From Fagopyrum homotropicum (taxonomy: Eukaryota > Streptophyta > Magnoliopsida > Caryophyllales > Polygonaceae), in NCBI GenBank assembly GCA_033239125.1, contig BSWB01000001.1, positions 30,113,501-30,177,500 on the forward strand: 64,000 nt of DNA, given 5' to 3'. How positions within the stretch are numbered: position 1 is the first letter of the stretch; every line of letters begins with the position of its first letter. Under the pieces are notes generated by a model. It was not told the DNA's origin, did no database searches, and saw nothing but the letters and a program-made list of their open reading frames with translations. The position numbers and the translations under genes are program-made. Of this stretch, positions 55,089 to 64,000 are shown one piece after another.

Positions 55089-55283
55089 TCTATGACATCT
55101 GTTTCCAAACCGCATCTCCGAATAACATGAAACTCCAAATTGGTACCTTTTTGGGCGCATCCTTGGAAGGGATGATCTGCTGAAGATCTTGCGCCAACAC
55201 CTGAGGGGAGGAAGCCGACAACGTTTCCTGCGGGTCTAGTGCCGCAGGAGGGGAGGGTCGCCTCGAGGCCCTAAGCGCCGTTA
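55089..55283 (-). pseudogene. LINE2 ORF1, N-terminal part
   Basis: The minus strand can be read as RRPSPPAALDPQETLSASSP then KKVPIWSFMLFGDAVWKQ, a Pro/Ser-rich start like other plant LINE ORF1 proteins, joining 54746 when the MITE is removed. The LINE seems to start near 55283. Confidence 0.55.
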
Positions 55284-55330
55284 GGGGATGAACTCAGCAA
55301 TTTCCATGCGTGATGAATTGGTCAATAATC

Positions 55331-55656
55331 GGTTATTGCTATTCGTACCACAGTTTGATGCTATACGTACCCGGCGAGGCGTAGCCTTAGTAAGCAAAAA
55401 AAAAAATATTTATTTATTTATTTTTATTTTATTTTATTTTATTTTCTTTTTATCCTGCTACGCCTACGAGGCGTAGACGTAGTCCATTTTCCTTAGTATT
55501 TCTATCGGAATTTTTGATATGGACGACTACGCATACGTCATGCGTAGCCATTTTCCTATTTTTTTTAACGAAATCAACTTATTACTACGCGTACGCTATA
55601 CATAGCCGAACCACGAGTATGAATAGCATGAAACATGCGGTACGAATAGCAATCTC
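55331..55656. mobile_element. Mutator-type MITE, 9-bp TSD TCAATAATC
   Basis: 326 bp with imperfect terminal inverted repeats of about 43 bp sharing ATTGCTATTCGTACC. TCAATAATC stands at 55322-55330 and 55657-55665. A 9-bp TSD is the mark of Mutator-like elements. The interior has TACGC/GCGTA words (CTACGCCTACGAGGCGTAG palindrome near 55460) and an AT tract. No ORF is present. It lies about 220 bp before the host gene ATG. Confidence 0.85.
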
Positions 55657-55872
55657 TCAATAATCACTCTTGTTAATGATGAACTCAACAATTTCCATAT
55701 CAGCATTATTTGTCCTCCTAAGTTTATCTGCCCACGTCAGCCAGCAATTATCTCAAGCAAAGAAGATGCGTACAGGAACTATCACGCTCACCACGCAGTC
55801 ATAAAGCGCCACCTTGCTTCTTCCAAATAAGGGCCTTGCACACAATTGTTTTTTTTATACGTCTTCTAGGTG

Positions 55873-57862
55873 ATGCGATCAGCTTCCACAATCCACAGTC
55901 TAATCACCGCCATGATCTCCACCTCCATCAACAAGCAATTTGCCCTCAAATCATCTGCTACTCTTCTACCGTCCTCCTTCTCTAACTCTCCTTCCTTCGA
56001 CCTTCGAGTCCGATCGACGAATTTCATTTCCTGGAGACGCAACTCCCCGTTTGTTTCGATTAAATCGACTTCTCCCAATCCTAATCGACGCTCTTGTTAC
56101 GCTTCCCTTTCCATGGCTGAAAATGGATCTCAGCATTCCTCTTCTTTCCCGGTACTGTTTTTTTTTGTTTCAATCCTTGCAAATCTGTTATTCTGATCTA
56201 AGGGTTTGTGCTTGATTTAGGGAACAGAACCATTTTTCAGAAGTGTGCTCAAGAATATGGAGACTGTGTATTTGAATAGGAATCCCACTGCTAAGGCTAT
56301 CCTTGATCTTGTTCATTCTGCTGGAAATGAACAAATTGGCTACGATCATTTTGCCTTCCGTACATTTGGGGTATGCTTCTACCTCTTGCTTGACATGTTA
56401 ACTCCGATTTTTCATAGAGGTCTAGAGCAAGATGAATAGGCATACAAAATATGATTTTGCAATGGCTCCTTTGGTATCCATATCTGAATATGAGGTCATA
56501 CTATGTCCCTGTTTTGTATAATAAGAAATCGTATCGAATTTGTGTTTGATAGGAGCCATAGCTGATGTGTTATACCCATTTTATTGATATCATTTGACAA
56601 TTGACACCGACTATTCATAAGCCCTGTCTATGAGTTTAATTCAACACAGTAAACTTGGTGTCTATTGAACTCAACATTACAGGTGGATGGTCATGGCATT
56701 GATTCCATGGCCAATTTTTTCCTTGATTTCGGTTATACTCGGAGAGAAGAGTTGAGTTTCCCAGCAAAGAAACTCAAAGCTTTCTGGTTTGCACCACCAG
56801 ATGTTCCCCTTGGTGACGGGGACGGTGTCAATGGACCACTTCCAAGGGTATTTGTTTCTGAGCTTCTTGTTGATAAGATGAGTGCTGAAGCTCAGGTGTG
56901 TTCCAGAACTTTAGCATTTTCCTTAAAAAATTGGTTCCTCTTTTTTAGGTACTAATTGATTTTGCTTGCAGGAGATCATTAGGAAATACACTAAAATGTC
57001 AGGAGGTGGATACAAGCATGCAGCTCTTGCCAGTGCCCTTGGATCCTTGACATGGGAGAGACCCTCATATTCTGAATTCAAACAACTTGCTAAGTACGGT
57101 TTCTCATCCAACAACAAAGAGTGCCTACTCTTTTTGCTTTCTTACTGTGTTTGGTCAGATATGTTGATTTCGTATTGCTATATTAGATTAATGAGACCTT
57201 ATATTAAAGACACCCTGTGTTTGGTTCTGAATTTTGATTAATTTCCAGGGAAAGTGAGTATGCGGCATGGACACTTGTCAATGGATACGCATTGAATCAC
57301 TCAACTATTTCTGTCCACCGGCTTAAATCTCCATCGAAGCACATCAATGATCTGAATCGGTTTATTGAAGAGAAAGGTTACAAATTGAACTCTGAAGGAG
57401 GGATCCTGAAGGGTTAGTTTTCTTACTATTGTTTTGGTATCCTTCTACACTTAAATACTTAATGATTTAACATTTTCACTGAGATAAATTGTCAACTATA
57501 ACAAATAACAGCAAGTCCAGATGGTCTACTGCTTCAAAGCTCAACGGTTGCGGATTCAATTGATTTCGAGTTCTCAGATGGTGTGACAGAGTCAGTTCCG
57601 TGCTGTTACATTGAGTTCGCTGAGCGTCTAGTCCTCCCTCAACATGCAAATTTACCCGAAGAAGAGGTATCCATTATTAAAGTACCATTGTTTTTAAGTT
57701 CAAGACCATGTAACAAGTTGGTCGTCTTTATTTTCACATATTGCAAATTTGGATGAAACATAGGTGAAGGAGTTCCATCGACGAGATGGTTTTGAGGTTG
57801 GAAATGCAGATAAGATCTTTGAGAGTACATCTACAGAGCAGATAACAAGAAAGGCTGCTTGA
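55873..57862 (+). CDS. FLO7-like: DUF1338 protein, 2-oxoadipate dioxygenase/decarboxylase family (FLO7/HglS-like), 7 exons
   Basis: Exons by GT-AG borders: 55873-56151, 56221-56370, 56683-56895, 56972-57093, 57249-57412, 57512-57666, 57764-57862; all joins keep frame and give 393 aa. Residues 1 to about 80 are Ser/Arg-rich with few acids, like a plastid transit peptide; M81 (MAENGS) could start the mature form. The body matches the DUF1338 family. In bacterial HglS an Fe(II) site of two His and one Glu, with an Arg four residues after the first His, acts on 2-oxoadipate to give D-2-hydroxyglutarate and CO2, a step in lysine breakdown. Here H136 and R140 (YDHFAFRTFG), H272 (LNHSTIS) and E344 (CCYIEFAER) are the likely equivalents. 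Rice FLO7 affects endosperm starch. No stop or frameshift is seen, so it is probably functional. Confidence 0.93.
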
Positions 57863-58541
57863 AAAGGGTTTCGGGCATCATAGTTACTGGTACCAACCCA
57901 ATCGTCCCAACTGATATTGACAAGTTAAAAATTTGTTTGCTTAGGGGTGTATGTAATTAAATCTTCTCCGTCATCTTTAATAAGAAGTTTCACTCTGCTC
58001 ACTTCCTTGTTTACAGTTAATTTTAACTTGAGTCTGATTTGAGATCCACAAACAAGGGTCGCAGTTGTTGGATCGAATTGTTAAGAGCAGTTTGGATTGG
58101 ATTATATGTTGATTTTTCTATTTTGAAGTACACAAGTTGTAGGAGAACGGATAACAAATTAACAACTAGATAATAGATTAATGAGACCTTGCTGTTAAGG
58201 TGTATATAGGGACGGTCAGATACGTTGATTTGGTATTGATAAAGGTAGATTAGTGAGACCTTATGTGTGTTTGGTTTGGAATTGTGATTAATTTCCATAT
58301 CAGCATCATTTGTTCTAGTTCCTTGACTCCTATAACTGAGGGAGACAAGTTTTAGTTGCCTCGTGTGTTGGTCCACATTTTGGTAGGTGACCTTACTTGT
58401 CTATTACTAGCTTGTAGTCGAGTAGAATTAGCAAACGAAGACCCTTGTTATAATCCAGTGCAGCCTGTATGCAACAAGTGTGGTCCCAGGCGTCAGGGAC
58501 ATGAGTGTTTCCCTCAACATGGCTAGCTGTATCTACGCTTC
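57863..58541 (+). other. 3' flank of the DUF1338 gene with a duplicated intron fragment
   Basis: This holds the presumed 3' UTR (to about 58020). The stretch 58214-58297 repeats intron 4 sequence of the same gene (57153-57246) with changes, and 58290-58316 repeats promoter-side sequence at 55690-55716. No other gene is seen. Confidence 0.65.
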
Positions 58542-58544
58542 TTA

Positions 58545-59480
58545 GAGCCCCACACTAGAGAGGATACTTAAGATTAATCTAAAAACACATTCCAAATTTA
58601 TACCCATATCAATAGAACAAATAAACATCGATAAAACATAATTTGTTCTTACCATACACACTATATATTATCTACTTTTATTCATTTTAAATAAGACAAT
58701 TTTCAATTTAAAAATTCTGAATTTTTAAAATTTAACTACAAAAAACTAAAAAATTTATATATATTAATAATGCAAATGATATTACACTAATAATATTTGA
58801 ATATATTAAATAGTCAACAATACAAAAAAGACCAATATACGAGTAGATGATATTTATCTACATAAGCTATCAAACATTACATAAATTAAAAATTACACAC
58901 TAAATGGAATATTAAAAATATTACAACAAGTAACAAGCGACTAATTACGTAGAGTTCCAAACTTTTATCATAGATGATCAACTAAGTCCGCTTTAAGTTG
59001 GTGATGAATACTCGTGTCTCTCATTCGAACCCTAATTTGAATAAAGGTTTGCATCTCGATTGGTGTAGTTTGCGGGTTGTCATGATCCTCTAGGGTTGTC
59101 ATAATCCAAGACGAGCAGCTTGGGCTCGACTCACCAAAATCTCGTATTCGGCTCGTTTATATTACAAAACGAGCCAAATATGAGCTTGATAATAGATTCG
59201 GCATGAGCCCGATCCGAATATGAGCCGCTTGTTAAGGCTCGTCTAAAATTTTAAAATATAGAGATTTTAAGGCTCGGGTCGTTTAGAAAGAGTCAAGCCT
59301 AAACACCCAAGTGCTCGGCTCGAGCAACTCGAATTACAACCTTATGCTCCTCTATCTGATCAAATTGAGAACTATTGTAGTAAATACGATATGTATCTCT
59401 TTCGTCTTCGACTATCACATTATGCAATATTACGCACGCTCTCATAATCCTTCGATTATTACATTATACTAGGAAAGAAA
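58545..59480 (-). mobile_element. PIF/Harbinger-like transposon remnant with transposase C-terminus
   Basis: The left end (TTA then GAGCCCCACACTAG...TTAAGATTAATCT) matches the MITE at 24332. The minus strand at about 59450-59350 reads IMRACVILHNVIVEDERDTY, the conserved end of the plant Harbinger transposase (plant transposon protein family). At about 59060-58975 MQTFIQIRVRMRDTSIHHQLKADLVDHL is its last helix region. The two are separated by an insert at about 59105-59335 with GCTCGA/TCGAGC-rich ends, perhaps a small transposon. The catalytic part is missing and the right end was not found. Confidence 0.72.
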
Positions 59481-60172
59481 ATATCTTATTTATGGATGAA
59501 CAATTATTCCAATATGAACAAAATAAATTCCGACAATTAAATATAGATCTGCATACAATATTTCATTATATTCACACCATTGTTTCTTCAACAATTAACG
59601 ATCTTATAGAAAGAAAAACAATGATCGTCATTTGGGAAAAAATTAACGTCGTTGTTTTTTAATAACTAACGAGCATAAAACATATTAACTGTCGTTAAGT
59701 ATGTTTTATGCTCGTTAAGGATGATTAACGATAGTTAATCAACAATTAACGATCGTTACCGGAACTTTTTCGTTTAACAATCTTTAAGTATGTTTTTAAC
59801 GTTGTATTAGCTCGTTAAAGTGTTATCTAGAAAAATCTATAGGCTAACGATCGTTAGCGCTGATCATTATCGTTATGTAAATGATGCCCTTCATACATCA
59901 CATATGTATTTTACATTTAAAATAAAAACTAAAGAGATGTAACTTGTTGAAATAATAACAGTCTGGGAGGGAGGGCTTATGAACTAGAGTTCGAAACTCT
60001 AGAGCGGTGTTTTTTAAATGCTTATTCATAAAGACACGAGTAACGAACGTGTATACATATTAGCGTTCTAAATATTCAGTAAAATATTTCGAATATATTC
60101 TTGGAACGACAAGAGTTCTCATCAATCTCTATTGCACAATTACCATAAGCGAGGATTAATCTCGGGCGTTCA
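59481..60172. repeat. Intergenic stretch with a cluster of TAACG/CGTTA palindromes
   Basis: No gene. Within about 59590-59875 there are more than a dozen TAACG or CGTTA words. An 18-bp perfect inverted repeat (TAACGAGCATAAAACATA at 59667-59684, complement at 59700-59717, 15-nt loop) is followed by palindromes TAACGATCGTTA at 59747-59758 and GCTAACGATCGTTAGC at 59843-59858. Origin unknown. The remainder to 60172 shows nothing I can name. Confidence 0.75.
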
Positions 60173-62767
60173 TGTAACACCCCAAATCCGCGGGACTCGG
60201 GGCGCTACGGGTTAGGACCTCACAATGGGTCCCGACCCTTAGCTTGACAATAATTTCACCGGATCTGCAACAAGGCACAAATAAAGGCCAAAACCGAAAT
60301 ACATTTTATGCCATGAAAAGAAAAACCTGAAAGAAAACAACAAAGGACTTCAGCCGAAAATACAACTCCAAAGACTAATCGTCATACAACATACAATAAA
60401 TGCAATACTCAAACTCGACTCCACCCAAAACCCAATCCTAAAATGTACGGAACCCCGGCTGCCCGCTCTTTTGGATCTCTCGGCCACATCCCTAACCTGC
60501 AAGGCAATCTACAACAATCGGTATAAAACCGTTAACTAATATTCGAAGCATTAGAATCAATGGGAAAGGCACAAACACAAGTAAATAATCATAAACACAC
60601 AACATTCTCAAAGCAGACAATTCCGGTTTATTATCTTTTTATTATTAAGTCATATCCCGTTCTAATTCAACTTAGGTTTGTGACACGAGACCACCGTGGT
60701 CCCGCCTCGGTCCCTACTTACCGGCATGGAACGGTACGGATGCCTCCGACCGTCTAACCAGCACGGGCTAGTCACCAAGAACCTCCCAGACTCTCGCAAG
60801 AGCTAGGCAGATGATGTCACCGCCCGTTATCATACACTTGGGCCAAAATAATATAAGGTCGGTGGTCCTATTACCGGTTTAGTTGTTATAAACAATAAAG
60901 AATAAACACACACCACCAAACACACATCAATGCTAATACAAGGAATACGAGCTAAGTAAGTCCGGATACTTACCTCGTCCCAAAGATAATACCGCTAACC
61001 ACCGCTCTCAACTTCCCGTAGGAAGGCACTCAACGCCTGGTCAAAATAAGACACACAATCAACATCTTTCTCACATGCTAGAAGTCCTTAGACTTCTAGT
61101 CCCAATGATCTCGTAAGATCATGAACCATAACCATGATAGGATAACGACTCCTAATCCTCACGATCTCACGAGGTCATAACCATAACAACACATGCTAGG
61201 ATACTCTCGTCCTAATCTCCACAATCTCAACAAGATCATACAACCATAATCTCAATCCCCATAAGCTCAAAAGATCAACCAAACACTCAACGCCTTACAA
61301 CAATCATAAATCCTCAAAACTCACCTAAGGTCCAAACCACTACTTGGTATTCTCACTAGGTTATGCTATGTCCAACCTATCATGATACTAATACTAAACA
61401 TAACAGGATCGAGGAAGGAGGTACTCACACACGGTTCAAGCTGAAAGACGATCTACGGACGTCGAGAACGGGTTCGATGGCCTTTATCGGGGCGCTTCCG
61501 GACCTAGGACCAAAGCTAAGAAAAATTAGCTTAAACGCTAATTTTGAAAGGAAGATTTAGCGCATAAAGATATTCCAATAAAAAACTCCGCTTTAAAAAC
61601 CGAGGTTAAACTTGTTAAAACTTATTTCCGGGCAAAATACCCAAAATGGAAATTTGATCATAAAATCGCAATTCAAACTTGAGCCATCAATCGAATTTAA
61701 ACCAACAAGGGCACCATAGTTAATTTGCAAAGGAGTTGGGTCACAAACTACAACAAAAATTATGGTCAAAATATGTAATAAGTTTCTGCAGGGGTATACA
61801 AGTTCATTTCTAAAAGTTTGGGTTCACCACTACAATTATCCAATAATTGGGCACAAATTGCAATAAACAGTAAAGAGAGGGGCTGATTTACAATACTACA
61901 AACAACTTCTTCAATCCCCCAAATTGAACGTGACAGAGGCAAAGAGGGGAAATTCCGGCGGCTGTGCTGGTGGCCGGAAGTGAGGGAAGGTGGCAACCAA
62001 TCCGGCGACAGCAGCGACCGCTTCCGGTGTGCAGCGGTGACTACTCCCGGTGTGCAGCGGCGGTGGAGCACAGAGAAGAAGAGAAAGGCGGAGACTGGGG
62101 AGGGACCTAGTCCAGAAGGGGTGTAGGAGGCGTCTCCGGCGTCGTGGTGGTGGTTCCCAGCGAGGTGGTTGCGTCTATCCCTGGCGGTGACGGATCGACT
62201 GGCTTGAAGAACCTGTAATGGGGTGGAGGGGAAAACAGAGAGAGGGGAGAGATGCCAAGCGAGGCTGTACGGACAGAGGGATTGGTGAGGGAAAGTGTAA
62301 GGGATGGTGAGAGGGGGATGGCTGTTAGGGGGTCATCATCAGCAGGAGGGAGGTCGAGGGGTCGCTGGGCCTGCAGGCGAGGAGGGCGATGGGTCGGCCG
62401 GCCTAGCCCTGGCGGGGAAGCTACAACAACTCTCACCAATCCGCAAAGCACGCAACAGAAGAAGACAAGAAGGGGAAAATAAAGAAAGAAAAAAATAAGA
62501 AAAGAAAAAAAATAAGAAAAGGGAATAGGGCAAACTCGATTAAATGATCGGAACGAAATTTTCTGGATCGGTAAATCCCGACTTTCCGTCAAAATCAAGT
62601 TAATAAAAAAAATACGGAAATACATGCATGTATCCCAAAATAATAAAATACCCGAAAAAGATATTAAATATATATAAAAAACTTTAAATAATAACTCGAG
62701 CTATGTACGAATCGATAGAAGGGAGAAAAACAAAGTCGGAACGCACCCAAATAAACGGGGCATTACA
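60173..62767 (-). repeat. Element E 3' LTR (2595 bp)
   Basis: In the window it begins TGTAACACCC and ends GGGGCATTACA. Its complement starts TGTAATGCCCCG after a polypurine run. The part 62118-62653 is present again, inverted, at 63438-63972. A 172-codon minus-strand frame (62625-62107) with a hydrophobic stretch lies in it. Confidence 0.88.
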
Positions 62768-63437
62768 ACAGGTCCTCCTAAAAAAAAGTTTCGTCCTGAA
62801 ACTTGCTAAACGCGGAACTCTCAAACAAACTCGACTCGATAACCGCTCGGAACACTAATACATGGTAACTACGGCCCTCTAAATTGAGGTCTACTCGCAC
62901 AATCACATCAAGACTCACAAGACATACTCATCGGAAACACATACATCATATCATGTCACAAATCACATCAGTACAAACAAGGAAAGATCTCGGGACTAAC
63001 CCGACGATCCTATAGATGTCGCTAAATCTGCGTAAAACTCGGGATAGTTCCTCCGGATACTATCCTCCGTCTCCCAAGTAGCCTCATCGGCTCCTCGCTT
63101 CGACCACTTCACTCTCAGCATCGGTATCTCCTTCACCGAAGGCGTCTCGTACTTCGCTCTAAGAATGCTCTCGGATGCTCCGCGAAAGTATTCTCCGGCT
63201 CGAACACTAGGTCCTCGTGGCTAATGACGTGCCTCGGGTCATGTATGTACTCTCTCAGTTGAGATACATGAAACACCGGGTGAATACCCTCCAACCTCGG
63301 TGGTAATGCTAACTTGTATGCCACCTCTCTGACTCTCTCTAAAATCTCAAATGGACCGACATATCGGGGCTTAACATCCCCTTAATGCCAAATCGCCTGA
63401 CGCCCCGGGTCGGTGATACCCTCAACCAGACCTGAGC
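62768..63437 (-). pseudogene. Element E pol end: integrase C-terminus and chromodomain-like tail
   Basis: The polypurine tract complement is CTCCTAAAAAAAAG (62775-62788). The minus strand reads FGIKGMLSPRYVGPFEILERV, then LALPPRLEGIHPVFHVSQLREYIHDPRHVISHEDLVFEP (63318 to about 63200) and, after a 1-nt frameshift near 63135, EIPMLRVKWSKRGADEATWE and IRRNYPEFY, a chromodomain-like end. It is close to element D at 20560-20967 but better preserved. Confidence 0.85.
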
Positions 63438-64000
63438 CCCGGGTATTTTATTATTTTGGGATACATGTATGTATTTCCGTATTTTTTTTATTAACTTGGT
63501 TTTGAAGGAAAGTCGGGATTTACCGATCCGGAAAATTCCGTTCCGATCATTTAATCGAGTTTGCCCTATTCCCTTTTCTTATTTTTTTTCTTTTCTTATT
63601 TTTTTCTTTCTTTCTTTTCCCCTTCTTGTCTTCTTCTGTTGCGTGCTTCGCGGATTGGTGAGAGCTGCTGTAACTTCCCCGCCCGGGCTTGGCCGACCGA
63701 CCCTTCGCCCTCCTCGCCTGCAGGCCCAGCGACCCCTCGACCTCCCTCCTGCTGATGATGACCCCCTAACAGCCATCCCCCTCTCACCTTCCCTTACACT
63801 TTCCCTCACCTATCCCTCCGTCCGCACAGCCTCGCTTGGCATCTCTCCCCTCTCTCTGTTTTCCCTCCACCCCATTACAGGTTCTTCAAGCCAGTCGATC
63901 CGCCACCGCCAGGGATAGACGCCACCACCTCGCTGGGAACCACCACCACAACGCCGGAGACGCCTCCTGCACCCACTCAGGAATTTTCCTATCCCACATC
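63438..64000 (+). repeat. Inverted LTR fragment fused to element E
   Basis: 63438-63972 is an inverted copy of 62118-62653, about 95% alike by eye, starting inside the LTR at CGGGTATTTTATT. Beyond about 63973 the two arms stop matching. The outer LTR end is missing at the join. It runs to the window end. Confidence 0.85.

Larger units (their letters stand above)
60173..63437 (-). mobile_element. Element E: 3' end of a chromovirus-type retrotransposon on the minus strand
   Basis: This consists of an LTR (60173-62767), its polypurine tract and the end of pol, cut at 63437 by a fusion to an inverted LTR piece. The five bases before it are GTTCA; a matching TSD would be outside the window. The LTR is of the same family as the solo LTR at 681-3529. 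Confidence 0.85.

Overview
This is nuclear DNA of a flowering plant. The evidence is plant-type LTR retrotransposons (Athila-clade and chromovirus Ty3/gypsy), plant LINEs, small MITEs and one intron-containing host gene with a plastid-type N-terminus. An eudicot is likely, but I cannot name the species. Almost all of the window is nested repeats; no bacterial-type operon, rRNA, tRNA or CRISPR was seen. All coordinates, target-site duplications (TSDs) and difference counts come from reading by eye.

Layout. (1) 1-23642: an old L1-like LINE on the minus strand is split by a solo LTR at 681-3529 (TSD GATTA) and by a degenerate chromovirus, element D, at 4238-22813 (TSD AAGCT). D is itself split inside its reverse transcriptase (RT) by an Athila-type element, N1, at 7996-18375 (TSD ATCGA). 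(2) 24332-24929: a PIF/Harbinger-like MITE. (3) About 25.5-52.86 kb: an LTR-like remnant split by Athila element B on the minus strand (25906-52349, TSD GGTTG). B is split inside its RT by a much younger, nearly intact relative, C, on the plus strand (33453-46594, TSD CTCTA). (4) 52857-55283: the 5' half of a second LINE (minus), carrying a MITE, followed by a Mutator-type MITE with a 9-bp TSD. (5) 55873-57862: the only host gene, seven exons encoding a DUF1338 protein (2-oxoadipate dioxygenase/decarboxylase, FLO7/HglS family). (6) 58545-59480: a PIF/Harbinger transposase remnant, then a palindrome-rich stretch. (7) 60173-64000: the 3' end of another chromovirus, element E (minus), fused to an inverted LTR fragment.

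The layers agree in time. LTR pairs differ at about 3 sites (C), about 15 (B), about 15 (N1) and at very many sites (D), matching the order required by nesting.

The most unusual material is non-coding structure in the Athila elements. The 8-bp palindrome ACGGCCGT occurs 24 times, all inside N1, B and C. It sits upstream of TATA-like boxes in the LTRs, upstream of a TATA-like box before the extra 3' ORF, and in the coding linker between protease and RT. A small hairpin with a GGGAC loop, followed by a polypurine-like tract, occurs twice per element with changed but still complementary stems. Together these suggest that the downstream ORF is a cassette with its own start and end signals. That is inference and can be tested.
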